Origin: Lamellibrachia columna
Lineage: Eukaryota; Annelida; Polychaeta; Sabellida; Siboglinidae
Direction: 5' to 3'
Assembly (NCBI GenBank): GCA_963662155.1
Contig: OY759266.1
Span: 54,803,510-54,867,509 of the forward strand
DNA: 64,000 nucleotides
Of the stretch, positions 11,337-24,100 are shown piece after piece. Every line of letters begins with the position of its first letter. Position 1 is the stretch's first letter. The translations under genes and the position numbers were made by a program. Under the pieces are notes generated by a model. The model was not told the origin of the DNA. It ran no database searches and saw nothing but the letters and a program-made list of their open reading frames with translations.

Positions 11337-12266
11337 TCTTTTCATGGATATGCCGCTGCTTTTGAAAATATTCAGCATCATGTTTTGATACAAAGGCTAA
11401 ATTCTGATCTTGTTTTGTGGATAAGGCAGTTTCTGTGCGATCGACCACAGCGTGTCAGTCTGAATGCCAGCATGTTGGTCAAACCTGTATTGTCTGATGA
11501 GATTGTTGTGAACACTGGAGCCCCTCAAGGGTGCGTTCTCTCCCCTGTATTTTTCTCACTGTATACTAAGGATGTCAGATGTCATGACCCAATTATCACC
11601 CTTCTGAAATATGCAGATGACATGGCTCTTGTGGTTTGTCTGAAAAATGAGTTTTTCATTTCTCAATACTTTCTTCAGATTGACGTGTTGAACACAATGT
11701 TAAAAGACAGTTTTCTCGAATTAAATGTAGGGAAAACCAAGGAGCTTGTTCTTGGCAACAGCAGGGAGAGAGAGGCAAGAAGGTCAGTAGTGATAGACCA
11801 GAGGGAGGTGGAGATGGTTGACAGTTTCAAATACTTGGGTTCTATTATTGATAAGAAACTATAACTTTCAATGAACATGCAGACATGGTGTACAATAAAT
11901 CACAACAACGTCTCTTTTTACTTAGAAAACTCAAAAGCTTTGAAGTCAGCCCACATGTCCTTGAACTTGTGTACAGAGGTTGTTGAGAGTATCTTGTCAT
12001 TCAACATCATAACTTGGTTTGGACATCTTACTGTCAAACAAAAGACAAAACTTGGCCGTGTTGTTAACATGGCTAGTAAACTCACTGGTCAGCAACAGCG
12101 ACATCTGTCTACTCTGTATGACTCTGGCCTTGCCAGGAAGGCATTTCACATTTTCACTGATCCTGTCCATACACTTAACTTAGCAGTTCCTCTTGCACGA
12201 AAGAATACATATAAGAAGTCATTTGTACCTACTGTTGTTGCTGTCCTGAATGCTGCACTCAAGTGA
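11337..12266 (+). pseudogene. Rex1/Babar-like reverse transcriptase, frameshifted
   Basis: The 3' half of a non-LTR reverse transcriptase. The palm start is AFENIQHHVLIQRL. It continues with LWIRQFLCDRPQRVSLN, the block NTGAPQGCVLSPVFFSLYT, the catalytic box KYADDMALV (about 11610-11636) and the thumb start FKYLGSIID. The frame breaks near 11865, and the C-terminal region continues in another frame to RKNTYKKSFVPTVVAVLN. The APQGCVLSP and YADDMALV signatures fit the Rex1/Babar branch near CR1. The 5' end, including any endonuclease, is missing, and the SINE boundary sits at the truncation point. Confidence 0.75.
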
Positions 12267-12285
12267 CACGTGTCAGAAGAGCTGC

Positions 12286-12287
12286 TG

Positions 12288-12347
<60 letters not shown>

Positions 12348-12348
12348 T
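12286..12348. repeat. (GTGC)n microsatellite
   Basis: About 15 copies of GCGT/GTGC directly downstream of the reverse transcriptase remnant, perhaps its 3' tail repeat or a later expansion. Confidence 0.9.
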
Positions 12349-13638
12349 GTTATACAATGCAGGTATTGTAGTACTAGTGCCCTTCTGTTATGTTCCGGGA
12401 TAAGCTTGGGCTTGATAATTTTAAGTCCCCCTTGGCATTGAATGCTCGGTAAACATTTAGATTTAAACAAGTCTCTGTTTATGTTGTAGCTAGTTTTCTT
12501 TTAAACATATTCTTATGTGTTATTTATAGATATTTTATTCGTAAACTTCACAACATGTGTGTAAACTTTGCATCATGTGTATGCAATAATATTGGGTGTT
12601 TGTGTATGCGTTTTATAGTATGTTCATTCTTTCGCGGGGAGACACATTCAAACATGAAGTGGGCGTGTGGTGTGCGTGTGATGTGCGTGTGATGTGCGTG
12701 TGGTGTGCGTGTGCAGTGAATATATGAACGACGTCACCGATAATGCTAAGAATAACTTTGGGGATCCCCTGAACGCCATGTATATCGCCTGTTAGAACAG
12801 TGTCTGAAAACGTCGCACTGCTACTAAAGAACTCGTACGTAGTAAGCAACCATTTTGACGTTGTGTTGTTTCTTGGCAACGCCTTTGTCCCCCGTTGACA
12901 TGCAATTGCAATGGATTTTTTGGCACTAAAAAGGGGGGGGGTGCGGACCCCTGGACCCCCCTTCTGGATCCGCCTCTGTCTATGTCTGTGAAAGTGTTGC
13001 TATTTACACAATAAATTGTAAATATAAATTAATTCAGGAGGAATACTAACTTGAGTAGTAAGAATGTCTGAGAAAAAGGCAAACTGTATAATAAGTCATT
13101 TCGCATAATGCCCGCCTGACATTTTAAGGCATTACGCCTAAAGACTGTTTAACTCATTCTCAGTCATTTCGCGAAATGAAAACAGGAAAAGATGGCGCTG
13201 TTTTTACAGTTTGACTGGTGTCAATGTCAGTTATGGAGGTCGATAATTTATTAAGTCATTACTTTTTAATTGTTATGGACTTTTACTTTGTGAACATATT
13301 GATTGGCTACTGAAGCTAGAGACTGGCGTATCTAAGAACTGTTATTGACTTATTATTAAGTTAGCGTTCGACATAAATTAGTGCAAAATAACCCGGTAGA
13401 TGGCGCATGTGTCCACAGACGAGACTTGGAGTGAAGTTGTACGATAAATAAATAGAACATGGCTGATGGAATTCTGACACTAGCTTCGACTTTTGACAGC
13501 TGAGACATTCGCAAAGAAAATGGTACGACAAATGTACGGTTTATAAGCCATGTATACATTGTCATCGTTTGTTGCATGCACTACCATGTCTAGGCATGAC
13601 CATGTCCAACACCATGTCATGTCAAAATCACATAAACA
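12349..13638. other. Intergenic, no gene recognised
   Basis: No coding family is seen. The short array GTGTGCGTGTGATGTGC at 12660-12716 is a small minisatellite. A G-run/C-run patch at 12935-12975 (GGGGGGGGTGCGGACCCCTG) looks like a dispersed repeat end. Confidence 0.4.
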
Positions 13639-14196
13639 GCATCATTCACAGCTCGCGCCAACAAAATGCTGGGCCTGGGACTAATCAGACGCAATCTTAG
13701 AGGAACCTCCCAGAAATTACGACAGCAAGCCTACATTTCACTAGTCCGCCCACACTTAAAATATTGTTGCACCGTATGGAACCCATACACCAGGAAGGAG
13801 GTAACTAAAATTGAAAACATCCAGATTCCAGCGCCGTGCGGCCAGATTTGTCTCTAAGACAACGGGAGAGTGTCCGCTATCATGATCAACAACCTTCAGT
13901 GGGACACACTCGAGAAAAGAAGACAACTGTCTTGCTTCCTCTTGATGTCTAGGATCTACATCCAGCAGATTGCAATCAATGGCAATCGATACCTTGCCCC
14001 AATGCTCCCGAACAGTACAAGATATTACCACTCAGACAAATATCAAATCATCCCAGCTCGCATCCAAGGCGTACAGCAACTCCTTTCCATGCATTGTCAT
14101 CTGGTGGAACGCCGTCCCCGGGAATGTGTTGGCAGCTCCAACCTTCGAGGTTTTCAGAGGAGCTGTTACCACACAGTCACAAAACTAAGCCGTGAC
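13639..14196 (+). pseudogene. Non-LTR reverse transcriptase C-terminal fragment
   Basis: The C-terminal thumb-side region of a jockey/CR1-type reverse transcriptase. The first part reads LGLIRRNLRGTSQKLRQQAY then SLVRPHLKYCCTVWNPY. The second part, after a frameshift near 13825, contains NNLQWDTLEKRRQLSCFLLM. The third, after another shift near 14065, contains YSNSFPCIVIWWNAVPGNVL. The catalytic domain is absent. It is a different family from the CR1-like element at 17.6 kb, judged by the wording of shared blocks. Confidence 0.75.
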
Positions 14197-14653
14197 CTAT
14201 GTTTTTACTTGCATGCACTCTGTTCATACTTTACTCGCACCTTACACATACGTTTACTTGCACTTTCACATCTGGCACAGCATAGGTGTATATACAGTTT
14301 ATACACCCATTGGTGTTAAATCCCGACTGATGGACACTGCCAATTAAAGAAGTAGAAGACGATTTGTCAGTTCTTCCATCTTTCGACGCAGAACTTTCCC
14401 TGGCTATTTTGTGTCAGACACTGTCTCAGCCATTGTCTTCCACTACTAGTACTATGCATCCGTACACAGATGTCGATGCAAGACTACGGACAGTCACGGT
14501 CGAACACTAATCTGGTCGGGGGAGAATCTGCTATACTTAATTTTGGGGACGCGGCTATTTGCATAGCCCGGCTCTGCATTGTCATTATCTGCAATTACAT
14601 GTCAATAACTATTTTATGCCCATGTATGTGTGGGTACGTGTGTGCGTGCATAT

Positions 14654-14742
14654 AGGATGGTGTTCTGTCTCATTTAGTTGATAATGAACCTGGAATATCA
14701 CCTTCAAAGATATCCCAAATAAATGTGGCAGAACACCATCCT
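14654..14742. repeat. Short hairpin/MITE-like inverted repeat
   Basis: AGGATGGTGTTCTG (14654-14667) is the exact reverse complement of CAGAACACCATCCT (14729-14742). The arms extend imperfectly inward over about 8 bp, and the spacer is about 60 bp. There is no coding content. It lies some 400 bp upstream of the first recognised MICU1 exon. Confidence 0.6.
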
Positions 14743-15172
14743 GAAATTTGAAATTGTTGTTTACCTAATTAAAGGTCTGTGTCTATGCACAGTGCAAATA
14801 AAGTGACCATTACAAATGTTTTTCGAATGTTCTGACATGTTTCTGTGACAAGTGGGAGTTCATTGACACAGTCTTTGCTATGACATGTAGCATGCCCTTG
14901 TAACACAAACTAAATTATTGCCACTCTCTTAAACCACTTCAGTTAACTTTGATTTAAAAATACTATCCATCATCTTAACACGTGATATTAGTTTACAAGT
15001 TGATGGTAAAACTATAATGAAGCCCTAACTTAATCTCACCAAAGTTCAATGTTATGTTCCACTTCCATTGCATGATAACCCGTGGCTTGACATTGTTCTG
15101 TTGCAGAGAATACTGTTGGGATTGTGTCGACTCCCTAATGGCAGTCCCTGTCAATCCCTCGTCCTACGCCGG

Positions 15173-18100
15173 ATGCTAGCCCACAGACTCGCCGTACCAC
15201 ATCACCGGAGTTACATGATTTCTACCAATCAGCTGCTGCGCATAGCATCAGTGGCAGGTACTCGCCAGGTCCAGTGGCAGCAGTTTCGACACAAGAACAG
15301 ATATGACGGGTTTGCAAAGAGGAAACCTGGAAAACCAGTCTCCAAAATTGGACTCGCATGGTACATCATCCTAGGTGGAGGCCTGTGGTTACTGACAATG
15401 ACAAATGCGTAAGTAATAACAGTTTACATACAGACTGGAAGTATGAATAGTTTGTCAAGTAGAATTATTGCTTTAGTGTTGTGTTTTTATTGTTATTTAA
15501 TAATTTTCTGGCTTAATTATTGTAATTATTAGAGCTCGGTTGAATGTTACATAACATTTAAGCTGGTTCAGCCAACTGATTTACCAAACTACCAGAAAGT
15601 GTCAATACTGACTGCTAAATAACAGAACAAGAGGGTTAAACTGTTTGTATGCTTCAGGCAATTTGAGAAGTAATGAGAACAACCCCTGATAGCCAGAGTT
15701 GGGTGAAAGATATTAGATAGATGCAGACGTAAAGCTGATCACCATGCAAGATGTGGCAGATAGCAGACTAAGTTGACTAATTTAGAAATAATAAAGTGGT
15801 ATGTTATGGTGTTACTTGTAACGTCAGATTATTATTACTAAATAATTTATACATTAATTGTGATCTTAAAGGAAATAAAGGAAAATAAAGGAAAAATAAT
15901 AAATAAATATTATATGTGCATAAACCACATTGTTTTATAATAAAAAAGCTTTTAGTATGTCACAGTAAGTGACATGATGTTGTGTGTGCTCAGGTTACCT
16001 AATCTGATTGACTGGGTGGTTCGTGCCGCCCCACCTGAGGTGAAGGAGAATGAATCGGGCACGGAAGAGAGTGGGGAAGACATAGGAGAGGTAGTGGAGA
16101 GGAAGAGGAAGAAAAAGAAAGTGGGATTTCATGACCGCAAGGTAAATATTAAATTAAAATCTGCAAACAGTGCACACACAGGCATACACATACATAATAT
16201 ATGTACACACAAACTTACCACAAAATTAATAATATGCCTCAGAACTGCAGCAGCATTTCATAAAGCACCATATATCTAGCACCAGCCATACATCATCATG
16301 GTAAATCAATAAATTTTAAATTAACAATTAAAAAGCATGCATTACAAAAATTATTAGATTTAAAAAACGTTATGCTTCATTAAGTTGATTAATAACATAT
16401 TTGATTGCATTTTTATGCCATAATGACTAACGTTGTCAACTAAATTGTATAAAATGTATTCCATAATTATTGTATTGGTGATTGTGTCAATCCTGCAACC
16501 AACTTAAGTTTAAAGTATTATGGATGCTTTCTGTGGTGAAAGTTTCATACCAATTACTAGGGACAGGTGCAGTAGCATTCTATTGCTTCTGTCCTTTACA
16601 GATGATAGAATATGAGAATCGTATACGAGACTATTCGACCCCGGACAAAATATTCCGCTACTTTGCCACATTGAAGGTAGACTCGGAAGTGTTTATGACA
16701 CCGGAAGACTTTGTACGTTCCATCACCCCAGGGATGAAGCAGCCAGAAGGTGAGAGGACAGCACCAACGTTCCCCTCATCTGCATGAAACGCATATATAT
16801 GCACACACGAACTTCACAAAATCTCACTGCCCATTATGGATCATGTTATAATTACTGGACAAAGTCTGACTAGGGTTTATTTCAGTGCTTCCTTCTCTAG
16901 AGTTAGTGAGTTTACCACAAATTACACATTTATCTCTGTATATGGGACCATGGCATAGACACCAGGTAGAACGGACCATGGCATAAACACCAGATAGAAG
17001 GGACCATGGTACAGACACAAGGCAGAAGGGACCATGGCACAGGCACCAGGCAGAAGGGACCATGGCACAGACACCAGGCAGAAGGGACCATGGCATAGAC
17101 ACCAGGCAGAAGGGATCATGGCACAGACACCAGGTAGAAGGGACCATGGCATAGACACCAGGCAGAAGGGACCATGGCATGGACACCAGGCAGAAGGGAC
17201 CATGGCATGGACACCAGGTAGAAGGGACCATGGCATGGACACCAGACAGAAGGGACCATGGCACAGACACCAGACAGAAGGGACCATGTCATAGACACCA
17301 GGTAGAAGGGACCATGGCACAGACACCAGGCAGAAGGGACCATGGCATAGACACCAGGTAGAAGGGACCATGGCATAGACACCAGGTAGAAGGGACCATG
17401 GCATAGACACCAGGCAGAAGGGATTTATATAGCCTTTAGTGCCTCATCCGAAATATACAGGCAAAATGTGATGAACAAAACAGCAGCAGGTGGACTCGAA
17501 CCCAGGTCTCCTCGACTGACAGTCTGGCATTCTAACCGCCAAGTTTTGTTTCTATTATTTGTTGTACACTTTTTAATAAAAATTGCATATTAATATGATT
17601 GTTGTTGTGTCACAACGAAGTTACCACAACAATTAGTTGTAACTCCAGAATTGGTAGCTAAGAAAATAAGGGCAATGAAGGATAACAAATCACCGGGAGT
17701 GGATGGGATTCCTCCAAAATTACTAATGGAAACAGTAGATCAAATCAGTATACCACTTGCAAGAGTATTCAACTTGTCATTAAAAGAGGGAGTTGTTCCG
17801 TTTGAATGGAAAGAAGCAAACATCATACCATTATTTAAAAAGGGTTCGAGAAATAAGTCAGAGAATTACAGACCAGTGAGTTTAACGTCAGTGATTTGTA
17901 AATTATTAGAAAGGTTAATTAAAGACCATATGGTGGACTTCCTCGTTAAGCATAAATTATTAAATTCATCTCAACATGGATTCCTTAAAGCAAGGTCATG
18001 CTTAACAAATATGTTATGTTTTTTGGAAGAAATCACTAAGTGGATAGACGTGGGATCGCCAGTAGATATTATCTACTTAGATTTTCAGAAAGCTTTTGAC

Positions 18101-21100
18101 AAAGTGCCACATCAAAGATTGCTACTTAAATTAAAAGCCCATGGTATCGGGGATAGCATAACTGACTGGATAGAACAATGGCTGACTGACAGAAGACAAC
18201 GAGTTGTAGTAGATGGAGAAGTTTCAAATTGGAAATCGGTTTTGAGTGGGGTACCTCAAGGGTCAGTACTAGGACCTATATTATTCTTAATTTATATCAA
18301 TGACTTGGACGACAGTATAACAAGTAACGTACTGAAATTTGCGGATGACACAAAACTGTTTAGAAAGGTTAATACTGATGGTGATAAACAACATTTACAA
18401 AACGATCTAGACAGATTAGTGAAATGGTCTGAGAAATGGCAGATGCTGTTCAATTTTGGGAAATGTAAATGCCTACATACAGGACATGGGAACTTGAATG
18501 TAAACTATAAAATGGGAGATACTGTTCTGGGTACTACTGTAAAAGAAAAGGACTTAGGAGTTACAATAAGCGCTGATATGAAAGTTTCAGAGCAGTGTGG
18601 TATTGCAGCTTCAAAGGGTAATCAAATTCTTGGATTGATTAGAAGAAACATAACATACAAGGGAAAAAAGTTAATTATACCTCTTTATAAAGCAATAGTT
18701 AGACCTCATTTAGAATACTGTATACAAGCATGGAGACCATATCGTAAGAAGGATATAGATACGCTTGAACGCATACAAAGGAGAGCAACTAAAATGATTC
18801 CAGAACTTAGAGACCTTAGTTATGAAGAACGCCTGAAAGAATGTGGTTTAACAACTCTAGAGACAAGGAGGTTAAGAGGAGATCAGATTGAAGTTTTTAA
18901 GATATTGAATGGGTATGAAATTATTGATAGAAATATGTTTTTCTCACTCAAGAAGGATAGCAGAACTAGAGGACATGAGGTAAAATTAGTAAAGGATCAA
19001 TGTAGATTGGACATCAGGAAGCACTCGTTCTCACAGAGGACAATAAATGAATGGAACAAATTGTCTACAGATTGTGTAACTGCTAGCAGCGTGAATATGT
19101 TTAAAAACAAGGTTGACACATATCTCAGGAGGGCGGGTTATAAGTAGGTGAACATTGTTGGACTCTCGATAAGCCAATGGCTTCCTTGTCCACTTGCCAT
19201 CTGGGCCTTTGGCTTGGATGGCAAATCTTGTTAAATCTTGTTAAATTGTTTCTGTACCACAAAATATTTTTGTAGTGGGCATGCCATGTTGCAACATTGT
19301 TAAGCTGTGGGGACATTTTAGATAAAGCCATAGTTTGGAAGATTGGATTGTGTTGTATTATGTTGTTAGCACTAGACTGGTTATTGTATTATTTCAGTAA
19401 TTCTGACATTACTGCTATCTCCATGCTATACCAATTCTTGAATATTCTACTGTAGATATACACGCCACCTAGTGGACTAGGAAGAACCAGTTGTCAGGTT
19501 GATAGATTACTGTATAGCATGTCAGATCTCAAGTTGGTGTTCTTTATTGAAATACCAGGAATTTATATATCGTTTGGTGTTTTTGATTTATCAATTATAA
19601 ATGCCTTCTTTGATCTGTTATACATTAGTTTATGCTAGTATTACATACAGCGCCTCTTCCATATGTGCATGCATATTATGAGTTGTGTTGCTGTCACTCC
19701 AAACTGGCCAGGTTTGTAGAGAGTACTGCCCAGTGGGTGAGACTGGGGCTGGTAGGAGATGATATTAAGTAAATGGAAAATGTAATTATGCTAAATTTAA
19801 AAGACATATCTCCCTCATTGGTTGATTCAATGGTTACCCATGTCTTGTTTACAAGTAAACTAGGAATTCATGAAATGTGGACGTATCCAAGCTGTTACAA
19901 CTTACCGCGATGTGGGGCAAGTTGTAACATGCTACGGGGTAAATTGTAACATCAATTGTATGATAAATGGGGCAGATTAATACAGTACAATTGATACATG
20001 ATGGTTGTATGCAGCACACACAGTTTGTGATGACACAGTAACCGTCAACCAGCAAAAGGTGTACATGTCAACGAATACAGAGGAAATGAAGCTGCTTGCA
20101 CAAGTTTGTGTTCCTTGCAGCTGATGTTGTTGTGGCAGCTTTAATATGATGTCCTCCCATGGATGGATGACAATATCATTATTTACTGGAATGGCAATAT
20201 TGTGTTAATGCTGTTGCAACTTACCCCTTCTACATGCCCCACAGGCACATACTAAACATTTCTCACCACATTGCAAAAACAATGGACGATTCTCGTTAGG
20301 CACTGTTGTCCTCTTAAAGACTGACCTCTTGACTCTAGCTGCAGGTAGTTCAAATTGCTACACACACATACCTTGATATTATATGAAATCATAAAATAAA
20401 AAAAATAAAAGAATTTTGTTTGCCCCGCAAAAATAAGAAAATGGCGTCGTGCAATTACTGCGAATTTTGGGATAACTTGACAGAGATATATGACAGACCA
20501 TCAGAGCATAATAGTGACACCTGGTGAATAATACTGGATCACGACTCTTGCTGCTAGGCCCACTGGTACAACCTGTCCTTGTTACTTCTAGCCCCAGTCT
20601 CCCCCCAATGCACAGCACAAAGCCATGCACTAATGTTGTATATAGCATGTATGTATTATTTCAGGGTTTTTTACATTAAGATTTTCTTCTCATGCAAATT
20701 CCATGTCATGTTTGATGCACCTTACAATACGTGTACATTGCACTTGGATAATTTCTTGCATTTTCTTTTCAGGTTTGGGACTTGATCAATTCAAGAAGTT
20801 TGATCCAAAGGTCAGTCAAGCTGTCAACGTTTACTAGTATTAGTTAAGCTGTATATGACTAAGACTTCATTGTTTGATAATGTCTTAACTGTTACGTAAT
20901 CTGTCTATGGTTCAGTGTTGTATCATGTTGTTTTCGCAATATTCCCGCAGAAAACACCTAAATGTTAATTTTATTGCAAGCTTTGTTTTTTGTGAGTTAT
21001 TATTTCAGTATGGCCTGTTGTAAGGTTGGTCGCAGTGCACATTCTATTCCACCGGGTCGTAGCACATGATCACTGTGTCTGGTTCAATATGTCGTATATC

Positions 21101-24100
21101 TCTGTGTCAGAATTTATCTTCTGTGTTTCATGGTTTCTAACTGGCAAAATCTGACTGGAATCAGCTGTTTCATGTTGTCATATAAATTAGGTGTCCACAA
21201 ACGTTTTCTAAAAAAAAATTTTAGTTCAATCAGTAAGACTAAACTGATCAAATATAGAGTGAAATAGTTTTAATATGCCACATATTACTACAATATCAGT
21301 TTATGATATTCCTATAGGATTACATTGTGGTTACGCATATACAGTATACAATACAATAAAAAACTTCTATTGCACTAAAATCCTTGGGCAGCACACCAAA
21401 ACAAAAGGGTTAGAGTAATCACATTGAAATTATGAAGTATGCAGCATGCAGTTTTAATTTGACATGCGGGAGAGTAGAGGGTGCATAGAGTACTTCAATG
21501 TGGTGCAAAATAACTTGCTGTTTATCGGCCTATTTTCAAAATGCTTCTGAGTATAGAACTTATCTACAAAGGCTGTCATGATTGTGTTGTATATCGTATG
21601 TCCACCTGTCCACAGTGCTTAGTGTTTGACCACGGCTGTAATCACCACATCTTCCACACACATTCATACTGTCAATAGCTTGGACCAGTTTGTCTGTATA
21701 TTTGGCCCCATTTGCTGTATCCTTGTATACAGTATTTTATACCTGTCACTAAGTGTGTTGTGTAGAATCCCATCCAACGCTTTTGTACTGCTGTTGTGTT
21801 TGTAAAGTGTTATTCTTTTCTTTCCCACACATTTAAAAGGAAGCCATCACGGTGAGTATCATTATGGTTGCACCTGCTAACCCTGCGACTGACTTCTGAG
21901 ATCTTGTGGTTTGTCATTTCATGTGCAAACTCCATGACATGTTTTTTAAAGTTGTGTAATCAGGATAATGCAAATTTGGACTTCACTCGACCTCTAAAAT
22001 AGTTGTGTGAGTGTATCATAAATTATGTAGCATAGCAAAATCAATATTTCACTAAAATGAAACTTACTTGGTGTAACCCTTTATAAATACAGTACCACTC
22101 TGTTAACATGAACTTTGATAACTTGAATACCATTCGTAGCTCAAACCTTGAGCCCAGACATTGTAAATAATTGATTATGATGAACCCAGTAATTCAAACA
22201 CCTACCTGGGTAGATAACTAAAAGTGTTTCCAAGGTCCCTCCATCTTCAAGTTAACAAAGTTATACTGTATGTTGTACTCCAGTTGGAATCTTGGATCTC
22301 AATAGTTGATCTGTGATACCTGAGTATGTGGATATGAGCACGGCTGTCATTTTTTATTTTGCTTCCTCTGCTGACCGTTCTAAAGTCACAGTCTGCTGTG
22401 GGTGTCTCAGCTATCGGCTTTACAGCTCTGCTTCTCAAGGGCTTGAATACTTTTTTCTTTGCCTTAACTGGTGAGGGTGCAAACTTGTTCTTAGTATGAG
22501 GTGTGTGTACTTGTTGATTTCTCTGGTATAAGGATGTATGTTTTTTTGTTTTTCTGTGAGATGTGGAGAAATGTGTTTTTTTGTGATCTGTTTTGACGCC
22601 TATTACACTAACATAATTCCTACACAGTTTTTATTGAAAAAACACAACACACACATCCAGTTCATCAAATTTGATGGATAAATAAATATTTACAATGTGA
22701 TTAGAATTGTCTTATTTAAATGTGCAATTGTTCTAGCTTAAATCATAAGTGATTCAGTTCTGTAATTATCATATGTTTACAGGAACAGTGAACTCCACTT
22801 AACAGAATCACAAATAACTCAGCCACTTAGTAGAATTGAATATATTGGCTGGGACAAAATCATTCCCTATTCCTGCTTTATTCAAATATATTGGCTGGGA
22901 CAGAATCATTCCCTATTCCTGCTTTATTCAAATATATTGGCTGGGACGGAATCATTCCCTATTCCTGCTTTATTAAAATATATTGGCTGGGACGGAATCA
23001 TTCCCTATTCCTGCTTTATTCAAATATATTGGCTGGGACAGAATCATTCCCTATTCCTGCTTTATTCAAATATATTGGCTGGGACAGAATCATTCCCTAT
23101 TCCTGCTGTAATAAAATGTGCATAGTATACAAAGTATACATCTGCAAATTAATTGATACTTTATTTACATAATAACATCATTGTGTTACTGATAAATCGA
23201 TGTTTCAAGAAATTACCCGGATACCCACTCATCAGTATTCTCATGTCATTCTTAATTTCAGGAAGTACCTCTGTGGCGGGTAACTGATTTTGTTCAACCC
23301 CTTGGAGAAATCTGTGTGCCTCTTTGCATATTTGTGTGACTTACAACTCCTTTGTTCCCTATCCTAGAGCTGACCTGGAGATATTCCTAATAAAGGCCTA
23401 CATGGGTTGATGGGTGCATGCAGGTTAAGGGTTAACGCAGGGAGGCTTGGAAATTGACCTAATTACTTATATCTAACCTCACCGTTATTTAAATGCATAA
23501 GGAATAATACTCCCACTAGTACCACTACCTCATATAAACCCAAATATTCCTAAATTTTTTGTGCACAATACAAGTATTCCCAGGGCTATTTTTACAACTA
23601 TTTTTATGACCGCAACAAATTAATTGTTGATAATGTGATATTAACATGTTGCACCGTTTCCCCATTGCCTCTCGTAGTGTCCCGAACCATGTTCACCGTA
23701 ACATTTCTTAGTGGTTAGTGAGCCGTTTGTTTTTAGGGTGTGCAATAAATAGTTCAGTAACTTTGGTTAATGGTTTTTATTTTGTTAGGAAATTAGATTG
23801 AGTCTTTCACAGGCATGCGTTTACATTCACAGTCATCATGCGTACATGACAGACATTATCCTCTTTTGTATGGCATCTCTGTTTGCGAAGTTCTTGTTTG
23901 TCAAATGAGCTAATTTTATTTTGCCTTGCATTGTAATTTATATGAAGTAATATTTTTGTTAGTCTCCACTTGGAAACCAAACTGGCTGAAAGTCAGTTTT
24001 TACTTGGTTTTCTGAGCCATTTAGTTATATCAGCAGCATTCTAGACTAGGTTGTTGTTATTATGAGACTTCTTTAACCAGAGTTTTTATTCAGAAACACT

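Noticed and set aside
7783..12977. Possible 5.2-kb composite element bounded by G-run/C-run patches in opposite orientation (7783-7825 and 12935-12977)
   Set aside because: The shared words are short and low-complexity, and the contents between them are clearly independent elements.
16824..17410. Open frames of 60-162 residues on both strands with repeated WCLCHGPF or [10 protein letters not shown] units
   Set aside because: These are products of the 28-bp minisatellite, which is open in several frames on both strands inside a MICU1 intron.
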